Source of the DNA: Tenacibaculum sp. M341 | Lineage (GTDB): Bacteria; Bacteroidota; Bacteroidia; Flavobacteriales; Flavobacteriaceae | Assembly (NCBI RefSeq): GCF_004337695.1 | Contig: NZ_SJXJ01000023.1 | Location: 1-64,000, forward strand | DNA length: 64,000 nucleotides | Direction: 5' to 3' | In this document: positions 41,831-50,391 of the stretch, one piece after another | Position numbering within the stretch: position 1 is the stretch's first letter | How the letters are laid out: the number at the start of each line of letters is the position of its first letter | The notes under the pieces: model-generated | Seen by the model: the letters and a program-made list of their open reading frames with translations, nothing else | What the model was told of the DNA's origin: nothing | The model's database searches: none | Position numbers and translations under genes: made by a program

Positions 41831-42229
41831 ATGATAAAAGAAGTGAAGTTTCGTTTTGAAGATTTGAATGTATATAAGAAAGCATTGGATTTTGTAGATA
41901 TGGTGTATAGAGTTTCTGAGAATTTTCCGAATGTTGAACGTTATGGGTTGTCGTCTCAATTTTGCAGGGCGTCTGTTTCTATTGCATTGAATATAGCCGA
42001 AGGATCATCAGATACCAATAAACAGTTTAGTCGATTTTTACAAATTGCTTTAGATTCAGTAAATGAATGTGTTGTTTGTGCGACTGTAGCAGAGCGTCAA
42101 GGTTATATATCAGAAGAAATAAATAATCAATTACGAGTAAAATTGGCTGAGTTATCTAAAATGATTACAGGTCTTCAGAAGTACTTAAGAAATAAAAAAG
42201 AATTAAAACCTAAAACGTTGAAAAGCTAA
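41831..42229 (+). CDS. Four-helix bundle protein (S23 / 23S rRNA intervening-sequence family)
   Basis: A 132-aa all-helical protein: FEDLNVYKKALDFVDMVY, NVERYGLSSQFCRASVSIALNIAEGSSD (key RASVSI, NIAEG), FLQIALDSVNECVV and LSKMITGLQKYL. This is the S23/IVP family, found inside rRNA intervening sequences in spirochetes and as dispersed free-standing genes in Bacteroidota; their function is unknown. Here it lies between the ATPase and the first permease of a metal transporter. A T/G-rich flank stands on the left (41771-41830) and a 6x CTAACCA array on the right (42246-42287). It looks like an insertion into an operon. Confidence 0.88.
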   Translation: MIKEVKFRFEDLNVYKKALDFVDMVYRVSENFPNVERYGLSSQFCRASVSIALNIAEGSSDTNKQFSRFLQIALDSVNECVVCATVAERQGYISEEINNQLRVKLAELSKMITGLQKYLRNKKELKPKTLKS

Positions 42230-42245
42230 ATAATAAAATTAATAT

Positions 42246-42290
42246 CTAACCACTAACCACTAACCACTAACCACTAACCACTAACCACTA
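42246..42290. repeat. Tandem heptanucleotide array, CTAACCA x6
   Basis: Six perfect CTAACCA units (42246-42287) plus CTA, then AAACCTAAAAACC. The array stands between the four-helix-bundle gene and the permease frame. The left flank of that gene (AGTGTTTAGG, TTTTTAGAGGTTAG) reads roughly as the inverted complement of this side. Confidence 0.95.
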
Positions 42291-42372
42291 AAACCTAAAA
42301 ACCATCAAAGAATATTTCGACTTACTATTAAACGATTATACACTAAGAACAATTAGTTTAGGAACTGCCATT

Positions 42373-43425
42373 TTGGGAGCGATTTGTGGTATGCTTGGAA
42401 GTTTTGCAGTGTTAAGAAAACAAAGTTTGTTAGGAGATGCAATTTCGCATGCTGCATTACCTGGTATAGCTATTTCATTTTTAATTACAGGAACAAAAGA
42501 AACAAATGTATTGTTATTAGGAGCTTTAATTAGTGGTTTAATAGGTGCTTTTTGGATTCGTGGAATTGTTAAAAAAACACATTTAAAAACAGATACTGCT
42601 TTAGGGTTAATTTTATCTGTTTTTTTTGGATTTGGTATGATGTTATTGACTTACATACAAAAGTTACCAAATTCAAATCAGTCTGGTTTAGAAAAGTTTT
42701 TATTTGGTCAAGCTGCAACATTATTAGCAAGAGATGTTTGGTTTATGGCAATTGTTACAGGAGTTTGTGTAGTTGTGTTGTTGTTGTTTTGGAAAGAGTT
42801 TAAAATATTATTATTTGATGCAGATTATGCGAAAACACTCGGTTTTGATACTAAAAAGATAGATGTTTTAATTACCTCATTTATTGTAATTGCTATTATT
42901 TTAGGATTGCAAACAGTTGGTGTTGTTTTAATGAGTGCTATGTTATTGGCTCCTGCTGCGGCTGCAAGACAGTGGACAAACAGTTTGAGTGTTATGGTGA
43001 TTTTAGCGGCTGTTTTTGGAGCAATTTCTGGTGTAATGGGAACTGCAATTAGTGCAAATCAGAATAATTTATCAACGGGTCCAGTGATTGTGTTGGTGGC
43101 TGCAATTTTTGTGATTTTCTCATTTATTTTTTCTCCCTCAAGAGGTTTGTTATTTCGACAAATTCGGTTTATTCAAAATAGAAATAATTTGAAATTACAT
43201 AAAACATTGGCTTTTATGTTTGATATCGCTAAAAATCATAAAGATATTTCGCATCCACACACGATAAAAATTTTAAATAATTTTCAAGGTTTTACAAGAA
43301 GATCGTTAAGTAAACTAGAACAAAAAGAATATATAAGGATTAATGGAAGAATGTGGTCAATGACTGAGAAAGGGTACCATTTTGCCGCAAACTTATATAA
43401 CCAACAAGTAGCAAAAGATGACTAG
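42373..43425 (+). CDS. Metal ABC transporter permease (TroC-like) with fused winged helix; start codon lost or unusual
   Basis: A permease of the ABC-3 family with about eight helices and AISHAALPGIAIS, followed by a cytoplasmic winged-helix-like tail (about 265-350, LNNFQGFTRRSLSKLEQKEYI, MTEKGYHFA). The first usable start in frame is TTG 42373, which cuts into the first membrane helix. Homologous-looking sequence (IKEYFDLLLNDYTLRTISLGT) continues upstream to a stop at 42289, with no ATG, GTG or TTG. The repeat array therefore seems to have replaced the natural start, or a rare start (ATC 42304, ATT 42352) is used. It overlaps the second permease by 8 bp. Confidence 0.8.
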   Translation: MGAICGMLGSFAVLRKQSLLGDAISHAALPGIAISFLITGTKETNVLLLGALISGLIGAFWIRGIVKKTHLKTDTALGLILSVFFGFGMMLLTYIQKLPNSNQSGLEKFLFGQAATLLARDVWFMAIVTGVCVVVLLLFWKEFKILLFDADYAKTLGFDTKKIDVLITSFIVIAIILGLQTVGVVLMSAMLLAPAAAARQWTNSLSVMVILAAVFGAISGVMGTAISANQNNLSTGPVIVLVAAIFVIFSFIFSPSRGLLFRQIRFIQNRNNLKLHKTLAFMFDIAKNHKDISHPHTIKILNNFQGFTRRSLSKLEQKEYIRINGRMWSMTEKGYHFAANLYNQQVAKDD

Positions 43426-44578
43426 TGCACAAATAGAAATACAATTAATAGCAAGTTTGGTAGCAATTGCTTGTGCTATTCCGGGTACATTTTTAGTGTT
43501 AAGAAAAATGGCATTAATAAGCGATGCTATTAGTCATTCTATATTACCAGGTTTGGTGTTAGGTTTTTTTATTACTCATGATTTAAGTTCGCCATTGTTA
43601 ATTTTAATGGCAGCCTTATCGGGAGTATTAACTGTTGTTTTGGTTGAATTTATTCAGAAAACAAAACTGGTAAAAGAAGATACTGCAATAGGATTGGTTT
43701 TTCCTGCTTTGTTCAGTATCGGAGTTATTTTAATTTCAAAAGCAGCTAACGATGTGCATTTAGATGTAGATGCTGTTTTGGTTGGAGATTTGACTTTGGT
43801 TCCTTTTGATAGAGTGCTTATTAATGGATACGATTTAGGTCCGAAATCATTATGGGTTATTGGAACTATTTTACTAATAACTTTAGGTTTGTTATTTGCC
43901 TTTTTTAAAGAATTAAAAATAAGTACGTTTGATGTAGGTTTGGCAACAGCGCTTGGTTTTTCTCCTATGGTAATGCATTATGGTTTAATGACAGTAGCAT
44001 CTATAACAACTGTTGGAGCTTTTGATGCAGTTGGCGCAATTTTAGTTGTTGCGTTAATGATTGCGCCAGCAGCTATTGCTTATTTATTGACCAATGACTT
44101 GAAAAAAATGTTATTACTTTCTGTTGTTTTTGGAGTGATAAGTGCAATTGCGGGCTATTGGGTTTCGCATTGGTTAAACGCTTCTATATCGGGGTCAATA
44201 ACAACAGTATTGGGAATGTTATTTTTATTGGTTTACTTTTTTGCTCCTAATAAAGGTTTGATCTCTGTATTGTATAGAAATAGACAGCAGAAAATAGAGG
44301 TTTCATTGTTGACTTTTTTACTGCATCTAAATAATCATCAGGAAAAAAAGGAAAGGCATATTAACCATTTGAACGAACATATAAATTGGCAAAAAGTACG
44401 TTCGAAGTTAGTGGTAGATTTAGCGCTTAGAAATAATATGATAACAATAGACGATAAAATTATCTCATTAACAGAAAAAGGTAAAACTTTTACCGACAAA
44501 GCTATTAATTACATCATCACAAATGATGATTCAGAAATAGAGTCGATGAAAGATGATTTCTTTTTGTTTAGAGGTTAA
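43418..44578 (+). CDS. Metal ABC transporter permease (TroD-like) with C-terminal regulatory-like domain
   Basis: A 386-aa ABC-3 permease. The membrane part (about 1-280) carries AISHSILPGLVLG, EDTAIGLVFPALFSIGV and VGAILVVALMIAPAAIAYLL. A soluble tail of about 100 residues (290-386) ends in a winged-helix-like segment (SKLVVDLALRNNMITIDDKIISLTEKGK key residues L-T-E-K-G-K) and an acidic end. Two permeases per operon is the troCD layout. The fused DNA-binding-like tails suggest regulation of transport by metal or an interaction with the regulator. Final gene of the unit. Confidence 0.9.
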   Translation: MTSAQIEIQLIASLVAIACAIPGTFLVLRKMALISDAISHSILPGLVLGFFITHDLSSPLLILMAALSGVLTVVLVEFIQKTKLVKEDTAIGLVFPALFSIGVILISKAANDVHLDVDAVLVGDLTLVPFDRVLINGYDLGPKSLWVIGTILLITLGLLFAFFKELKISTFDVGLATALGFSPMVMHYGLMTVASITTVGAFDAVGAILVVALMIAPAAIAYLLTNDLKKMLLLSVVFGVISAIAGYWVSHWLNASISGSITTVLGMLFLLVYFFAPNKGLISVLYRNRQQKIEVSLLTFLLHLNNHQEKKERHINHLNEHINWQKVRSKLVVDLALRNNMITIDDKIISLTEKGKTFTDKAINYIITNDDSEIESMKDDFFLFRG

Positions 44579-44586
44579 AAAAATGT

Positions 44587-45153
44587 CTAAACTCTACTTA
44601 AAACTTCTTCAGTATTAATTACTTCAGCAAACTCTTCGTTTAAACTAGCAAGAGCTGTTTGATGAATAGTTTCAGCAGAAAAAACGACTCCGTTAAGTCC
44701 AATTCTATCAAAAGTTGCAGTAGCATCAGCAACAAGTATGGTGTCAAAGCCTAAATTACCAGCCATTCTTGTGGTGGTTGAAATACAATGATTAGTGGTT
44801 AAGCCAACAATTACGAGTTTATTGATGTTATTTTTTCTTAGTTGTTCTTCCAGATTAGTTCCAATAAATCCACTATTAACTTCTTTAATTAAAAGAGGCT
44901 CATCATTAATAGGTTTGGCAAAATCCATGATTTCAAATCCTGGATGAGATTTATGAAGTTTAGAGTTAGGATCTTGTGAACTATGAATGATGTGATAGAT
45001 AGGAAGCTCTAATGCACGCCATTTGTGAAGTAAAGTTTCACATTTTTCTTCAGCATCTTTATTATTTCTGTTTCCTCCCCAATGTTCTTCTTCTTTAAAA
45101 CCTTTTTGAAGGTCAATTAAAAGTAATGCTGTATTTTGATCTCTTAGTTTCAT
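44587..45153 (-). CDS. Isochorismatase-like cysteine hydrolase
   Basis: A 188-aa protein of the isochorismatase/nicotinamidase superfamily. The catalytic triad is D14 (LLIDLQKGF), K90 (LLIKEVNSGFIGTNL) and C123 (GLTTNHCISTT), with the usual ADATATFDR afterwards. Members hydrolyse isochorismate, nicotinamide, carbamates or similar amides; the residues do not fix the substrate. It lies 11 bp downstream of a nitrilase gene on the same strand. A nitrile-to-amide-to-acid or N-carbamoyl pathway is one reading of the pair. Confidence 0.87.
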   Translation of the reverse strand: MKLRDQNTALLLIDLQKGFKEEEHWGGNRNNKDAEEKCETLLHKWRALELPIYHIIHSSQDPNSKLHKSHPGFEIMDFAKPINDEPLLIKEVNSGFIGTNLEEQLRKNNINKLVIVGLTTNHCISTTTRMAGNLGFDTILVADATATFDRIGLNGVVFSAETIHQTALASLNEEFAEVINTEEVLSRV

Positions 45154-45164
45154 GGTAGATTTAA

Positions 45165-46118
45165 TTATTGGTTGATAATTTCAATAATAGATTGCCTTTC
45201 TTTATTTAAGGTGAGTTTTGTTACATCTGGTCTTGAATAATGTCCTGAAGGATCAAAATTGTGACGAGCTTCTAATACTTTTTGAAAATCAATAATACCA
45301 GTTACTAAATCTTCTTTACCAGTTACTGGCGGTATAATCCATTCACCATCTGGTCCTGCAATACAAGATCCACCATTTGCTAATATTTTTGGTGCATTTT
45401 TTATAATCTCATTATAATTAGGAGTGTCTTTAGGAAAATCATCAATAGTCATATACCCACTAACAGAAACTACAAACGAACGAGCTTCTTTAGCTATAAA
45501 TTTAGTAATGTCTATGGTGTTTCTTTCTGCTCCAGGCCATACAGCAATGTGTAGGTTTTCACCTTGAGCATATAACGAAGCTCTAGGTAGTGGCATCCAG
45601 TTTTCCCAACAATTTAATCCACCTACAGTGAATTGTTTTAAAGGATGCACAGTTAAACCATTACCATCTCCAGGAGACCAAGTTAGTCGTTCTTCGTAGG
45701 TAGGTTGTAGTTTTCTGTGTACTGATTTTATTTCTCCGTTATTATTTATGTACACCAAAGAGCAATACAAGCTATGTCCGCCACGGTTTTGAGCTCTTTC
45801 AATAATTCCAAGATATACAGCAATATGATGTTGTTTAGCTAAAGAGCATATTTCATCTAGTTCTCCACTTTCAATCTGTATGGCATTTTTTATATAATGC
45901 GCATGGATTTCTTTTTGTATCTGAGATTCAAATTCAGCTCCATGAGTAATTGACAGCCAAAACGGATAACCAGGTAAAAAGCTTTCACCAAAAACAACAA
46001 GTTCACACCCTTCTTGTGCTGCCTTGGTAATATATGTCATAGTTTTTTCAATAGTTAATTTTTTATTCAACCAAACAGGTGATATTTGAGCCATTCCTAT
46101 TTTTAAAGTATTTTCCAT
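45165..46118 (-). CDS. Nitrilase-family carbon-nitrogen hydrolase
   Basis: A 317-aa enzyme from ATG 46118 (MENTLKIGMAQ). A longer frame to 46187 would add a non-conserved hydrophobic stretch. The Glu-Lys-Cys triad is E45 (GESFLPGYP), K136 (HRKLQPTYEER) and C170 (GLNCWENWMP). The GYPFW and CWENWMPL motifs are those of true aliphatic/aromatic nitrilases rather than amidases. It turns nitriles into acids plus ammonia, in the cytoplasm. It is paired with an isochorismatase-like gene 11 bp downstream. Confidence 0.9.
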   Translation of the reverse strand: MENTLKIGMAQISPVWLNKKLTIEKTMTYITKAAQEGCELVVFGESFLPGYPFWLSITHGAEFESQIQKEIHAHYIKNAIQIESGELDEICSLAKQHHIAVYLGIIERAQNRGGHSLYCSLVYINNNGEIKSVHRKLQPTYEERLTWSPGDGNGLTVHPLKQFTVGGLNCWENWMPLPRASLYAQGENLHIAVWPGAERNTIDITKFIAKEARSFVVSVSGYMTIDDFPKDTPNYNEIIKNAPKILANGGSCIAGPDGEWIIPPVTGKEDLVTGIIDFQKVLEARHNFDPSGHYSRPDVTKLTLNKERQSIIEIINQ

Positions 46119-46247
46119 ATTGGTGATAATTTGATTAACTACTAACGAAGATATGTAAAACAAGAAATTTATACCATTAATTAACACTACTTAGTATTTA
46201 ATATAACAGATTGGCTGTTATTGTAGCATAAACTAACAAAAAGGTAA

Positions 46248-48818
46248 TTAAAAATTGACTCTGAAAGAGAAGATAGGGGTTCTGGCTATTGAAAATTCAT
46301 CTATAGTACCAAGATTGAAAACATTTACATTATTAGGGTTTACAGTTATTCTGTATTTTCTAATTAAGGGATTTGATTGGTTGTAGAGATTAAGTAATTC
46401 AAAACCTATAGAAGCGTTAGTGTTACCGTCTTTTTTAAATTTAAAATTATATTCAGCTGAAAAATCCATTCTATGGAAATTGTTTAAAAAAGCACTGTTT
46501 ATTTCTCCATAATTTATTGCAATGTTTTCGCTGTTATCTCCTGTTAGGTTTGTTGCAGGAGTAAATGGTCGTGAAGTTTTATATTTCCAACCTAATGTTA
46601 ATTGTAGTTTTTTATACTTATAAGATTGAATTAACGATAAATCGTGTTTAACATTAAATCCATTTTGAAAAGGCTGTCCGTTGTTAATTCCAGGGAATAC
46701 AAGATTGTTGTCAGTATAAGTATAGGATAGCTGACTATTAAAATTGTTGAACTTTCGTTTCATAAAAAGCTCAAGTCCTTTAATGATACTTTTACCAGTG
46801 TTTATATTATTAGGAGTTTCTGCAAAATCAAAAATGAAAGAAGTTAAGTTTGTGATTTTTTTATAGTAAATAGAAGCATCAATAAGCCAGTTTTTTTTAT
46901 TGTATGATCCTCCTAAGCTGATTTGATCACTTCTTAATAAAGGAATTTTTTCGTTATTAGAAATGATCCATACTTGATTTTCTAAACCAAAGTTTTTAGT
47001 ACTTAACTCTGTAATTTGACTAATAGCTTGATATTGCACTTCAGCGGACAAATTAATCTTCATTACATCATTTAATGTGTTAGAGATATAAATTGAAGGT
47101 TGTATGTATACTTTTTTAAATGTATTGAAATAATCGGCACGTATACCACCTCTTAAAAACCACTTATCAGAAATGTATTCGTGTTGTGAGTACATACTTG
47201 TATTTAAATTCGATCCGTTGTTAGATTCAATATTTATATCATTATTAAAGTTGATGGTTTTGTTAGTGTTGATTAGAAAATCAATTGAACTTTTATTAAT
47301 GCTAACACCATTAATAGTGTTGTAATTGTTTGTTACTTTATAATTGGTTAAAGCATCAAAATTATACTCTTTAATAGTGTTTGTTTTTTCTGCATTAAAA
47401 CTAAAAAGTTCAGATATTGTTTCTTTTCCAGAATAATCATAATCGAATGAGACATAATCGAATTTAATGTTTGAGCTAAAACGATCGTTCCAGTTTGTTT
47501 TTAGTTTGGTTCCAATACCAATATTTTTCATCTCTAATGCATCGCTAATAACAAAATCAATTTCATTGAAAAAAAGATTAGATTTTAATTTATTTTTAAA
47601 ATAAAAGAAACTGCTGCTCAGTGTATGTCTATTATCTATTTTAAATAATAACCTAGTAGTAATGTCTGTAAAGTTGAATTGGTTGTTTTTGTCTTCAACA
47701 GGATTTTCAACTGTGATACCACGCCCTAAATCGGTTACTCTTTTGTTTTGAAATATTTGGCTGTAAAAATTAGCGAAGGTTCCAGTTTCAAAAACATCAG
47801 AAAAAGACCTTCTAGCAGATATAAAAACTCCTAATTTTTTAGAGATTTTAGTTTTAAGATAAGTATCAACACTTAAAGAGTTCATACCAATTCCCCATTT
47901 TGTTCTTTCAGGAATTTTATTGTCTGACTGTATGTCTATTACTCCAGCAAGGTGACTTCCATAAAAACTAGGAGAACTATTTTTAAATAAAGTTACATTG
48001 TCAATAATATTAGTATTCACGGCTGAAATCATTCCAAAGAAATGGTCATTTCTGTATAATTTAATTCCATCCCATAAAATTAAATTATGATCAGGAGTAC
48101 TTCCTCTAATGTTTAACCCAGTAGCAGTATCATTAGGACTGTGAATTCCTGATAATAATTGAATGCTTTGAAGTACATCTGTTTTTCGAACTCCAGGAAG
48201 CAGTCCGGACTTAGTAGGGTTGATTAAGATTGAGTTGTCAATCTTTTTAGAAAAACCATCTGTCAAATAATTATTAATAACAATTTCATCCAATGCAAAA
48301 GGCTGTTCTTGTAAATAGATTTCAGTACATTTTTCAGATTTAAAGTTAGTTAGACTGATCTTTTTTTCATTAAAACCTAATGTGTTGAAAAGTAAATGGC
48401 TGTCATTGTTTTTTAAAGTGATGTCAAAATACCCTTTAATATCAGTAAAAGCATGGTTTCCTGATGGAATTAATACAATAGTGCTATTTGGTATTACTTC
48501 GTTATTGTTTTCGTTAATTAAATACCCACATATTTTTTTTCTTTTTAAAATATAGTTGGTGTCACCTATTTTTTGAAAAACCAAATTTGTTTGTTTTTCA
48601 ATTTCATTTAAAAGATCTAATTCAGTGACTACTTCTTTGTTTAGAACAATTTGTTTTTTCGCAACAATTTTAGTGTTGTAAGAGATAAATATGTTTTTTT
48701 TCTGTTGAATTTCTATCAATAACGAATCAAGAGAAAAGGTGTTTTTTACTTTGTTTTGAGAAAAGGAATGGTTCAAACAAAGACTAAAAATTAATACTAA
48801 AAATAACTTTTTTATCAT
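46248..48818 (-). CDS. TonB-dependent receptor with STN-like signalling domain
   Basis: An 856-aa receptor. Signal peptide 1-20 (NHSFSQ); a short STN-like domain (about 28-95, SLDSLLIEIQQKKNIFISY to NYILKRK), which in FecA-type systems talks to an anti-sigma factor; a carboxypeptidase-like domain (about 97-175); a plug with GVRKTDVLQSIQLLSGI, LNIRGSTPDHNLILWDGI, LAGVIDIQSD; and a barrel ending FSFRVNF. It lies 10 bp after a fecR gene and an ECF sigma gene, so it is the transducer of a FecIRA-like unit. There is no SusD; a siderophore or other small ligand is more likely than a glycan. Confidence 0.88.
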   Translation of the reverse strand: MIKKLFLVLIFSLCLNHSFSQNKVKNTFSLDSLLIEIQQKKNIFISYNTKIVAKKQIVLNKEVVTELDLLNEIEKQTNLVFQKIGDTNYILKRKKICGYLINENNNEVIPNSTIVLIPSGNHAFTDIKGYFDITLKNNDSHLLFNTLGFNEKKISLTNFKSEKCTEIYLQEQPFALDEIVINNYLTDGFSKKIDNSILINPTKSGLLPGVRKTDVLQSIQLLSGIHSPNDTATGLNIRGSTPDHNLILWDGIKLYRNDHFFGMISAVNTNIIDNVTLFKNSSPSFYGSHLAGVIDIQSDNKIPERTKWGIGMNSLSVDTYLKTKISKKLGVFISARRSFSDVFETGTFANFYSQIFQNKRVTDLGRGITVENPVEDKNNQFNFTDITTRLLFKIDNRHTLSSSFFYFKNKLKSNLFFNEIDFVISDALEMKNIGIGTKLKTNWNDRFSSNIKFDYVSFDYDYSGKETISELFSFNAEKTNTIKEYNFDALTNYKVTNNYNTINGVSINKSSIDFLINTNKTINFNNDINIESNNGSNLNTSMYSQHEYISDKWFLRGGIRADYFNTFKKVYIQPSIYISNTLNDVMKINLSAEVQYQAISQITELSTKNFGLENQVWIISNNEKIPLLRSDQISLGGSYNKKNWLIDASIYYKKITNLTSFIFDFAETPNNINTGKSIIKGLELFMKRKFNNFNSQLSYTYTDNNLVFPGINNGQPFQNGFNVKHDLSLIQSYKYKKLQLTLGWKYKTSRPFTPATNLTGDNSENIAINYGEINSAFLNNFHRMDFSAEYNFKFKKDGNTNASIGFELLNLYNQSNPLIRKYRITVNPNNVNVFNLGTIDEFSIARTPIFSFRVNF

Positions 48819-48828
48819 TAAAAATGAA

Positions 48829-49737
48829 TTACTTTAATAAGATAATATTGTTGTTTTTGGTTGAGTATTTAATATCCATGGCGCTTAAAACTGTTTTCAA
48901 GGCTGTTTGAGGTTCTTTATGAGAGAACACTCCTGAGAATTTTTCATTTTGATACTTTTTAATGTTTTTAAATTTAAAATTAAATTCATTTTCTAAAGCT
49001 AATAACACAATAGGTAAAGGGGTTTCTCTAAATCGAGAGATTCCCTCTTTCCATGAGTTTTGTGCTGTGTTAAAAGTCCAGTTCTCTTTAATATTGTTAT
49101 TAAATGTAGTTGCCAGTCCTTTGGTTAGTATTTCGTTAGTATTGTTTTTGTTTACAACATTTACTTTACCAGTAAAACATTTTACTTCTAAAAAATTATT
49201 ACCAGAATTTACATTGAAAGAAGTGCCTAATACAGTAACAGAACCTTCTTTAGTTTTTACGGTAAATGTTTCGCCTTTTTGTACTTCAAAAAAAGCTTCT
49301 CCTTCTAAAAAGATAGTTCTTTCGTTTTTCCAGTTTTTGTTGTCAAAAGTAATTTTAGATTTAGAGTTTAAAGTTACTTGAGATGCGTCTGGTAAAGAAA
49401 TAGTTAATTTCTCTCCGTAATTAGATTTGTATACAACATCATTACTTTTCCAAAAGTAAAATACACTTGCTAATAAAGCCATGCAAGCTGCCACTTTATA
49501 TAAAGTGTTTAGTTTTATTAATTTAGAAGTAGCCTTTTTCTTTTGTAATTTTTCTTGTTGTATTTTGTTGAATAATTCCTCAGAATTAAAGCTTTCTGGA
49601 ATTTCCAATGTATCAGCAATATCAACAATTCTTTGGTAAACTTTACCTTCATCAGATTCGTTGAAATTGTCTGTTTCTTTTGTGTCAATGTCTTTATTAA
49701 GCCATTTTGCTAAAAATATGTCTTCATTTGTTTCCAT
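48829..49737 (-). CDS. FecR-type anti-sigma factor
   Basis: A 302-aa inner-membrane anti-sigma factor. A cytoplasmic N-terminal part (1-78) would hold the sigma factor. One membrane helix (about 79-96, YKVAACMALLASVFYFW) is followed by a periplasmic FecR domain (about 105-205, LPDASQVTLNSKSKI, FLEGEAFFEVQKG, VTVLGTSFNV) and a C-terminal DUF4974/STN-like domain (about 230-302, LPIVLLALENEFNFKF, FSGVFSHKEPQTALKTVLSAM). It is encoded between its sigma factor (54 bp upstream) and receptor (10 bp downstream). Confidence 0.92.
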   Translation of the reverse strand: METNEDIFLAKWLNKDIDTKETDNFNESDEGKVYQRIVDIADTLEIPESFNSEELFNKIQQEKLQKKKATSKLIKLNTLYKVAACMALLASVFYFWKSNDVVYKSNYGEKLTISLPDASQVTLNSKSKITFDNKNWKNERTIFLEGEAFFEVQKGETFTVKTKEGSVTVLGTSFNVNSGNNFLEVKCFTGKVNVVNKNNTNEILTKGLATTFNNNIKENWTFNTAQNSWKEGISRFRETPLPIVLLALENEFNFKFKNIKKYQNEKFSGVFSHKEPQTALKTVLSAMDIKYSTKNNNIILLK

Positions 49738-49791
49738 TTAATCTTTTTTGTAGGTTAATGAAATATCATTTTAGAGGATAAATTGATTCAG

Positions 49792-50322
49792 TTACACGTT
49801 GCCTATTTCTTTTCTAATAGTTTTTAAGGCTCTAGAGATATGTTTTTCAACTGTTTTTATAGAAATTCCTAAAAGATTAGCAATTTCTTGATATTTCAAT
49901 TTATCTATTCTGTTTAATAAAAAAATCTCCCTTTCCTTATCAGGTAAAGAAGCTATGGTGTTTTTTACTTTTAAAGCAAATTCTTTTTCTTCTAAAATGA
50001 ATTGGGGGGTTTCATTACCAATGTCAGTTTTTCTAGCGCTTTGGTTTTCTTTAAATTTCAAAACAATTTTATCGTGTCTTTTCATGTTGAAAAAATGATT
50101 TTTAGACACTCGTTTCAGAAAAAATAACGCTTGATCAAAAATAATTGATGAGCAGTTTTCCCATAATTTAATAAAAGCTTCTTGAACAATATCTTCTGCT
50201 ATACTAATACTGTTACATGTGTAATAAATATAACTCCTTAATGTTTTGGAATGTAATTCATACAAGTGCTTGTAGTTTTTTTCTTCACACACAGAAGTAT
50301 TATTTGTGTTACATTTCTTCAA
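49792..50322 (-). CDS. ECF-type RNA polymerase sigma factor (FecI-like)
   Basis: A sigma-70 family ECF factor. Region 2 (YELHSKTLRSYIYYTCN, AEDIVQEAFIKLWEN) and region 4 (LPDKEREIFLLNRIDKLKYQEIANLLGISIKTVEKHI, key residues KTVEKH) are clear. The start is uncertain: the frame opens at GTG 50346, but that codon is inside a perfect terminator hairpin of the gene upstream. TTG 50322 and GTG 50292 are better candidates, and neither removes region 2. Held inactive by the FecR encoded next, it would drive the receptor gene when the ligand binds. Confidence 0.88.
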   Translation of the reverse strand: MKKCNTNNTSVCEEKNYKHLYELHSKTLRSYIYYTCNSISIAEDIVQEAFIKLWENCSSIIFDQALFFLKRVSKNHFFNMKRHDKIVLKFKENQSARKTDIGNETPQFILEEKEFALKVKNTIASLPDKEREIFLLNRIDKLKYQEIANLLGISIKTVEKHISRALKTIRKEIGNV

Positions 50323-50340
50323 AATAATATTGTTTTTAAA

Positions 50341-50377
50341 AACCACTCGTAATTAAGTGTTTTGATTACGAGTGGTT
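50341..50377 (-). terminator. Strong hairpin terminator before the ECF sigma gene
   Basis: AACCACTCGTAAT (50341-50353) and ATTACGAGTGGTT (50365-50377) are perfect 13-bp complements with an 11-nt loop. On the minus strand a T-rich run (GGTTTTTAAAAA) follows. It stops transcription from the lipoprotein gene and overlaps the first possible sigma start codon. Confidence 0.85.
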
Positions 50378-50391
50378 TATAAATTTAATGA

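Noticed and set aside
42246-42290. CRISPR-like array
   Set aside because: The repeats are 7 bp in direct tandem without spacers, and there are no cas genes.
46203-46221. ATAACAG/CTGTTAT hairpin as terminator of the STN receptor gene
   Set aside because: The stem is only 7 bp of weak pairs and no T run follows on the minus strand.
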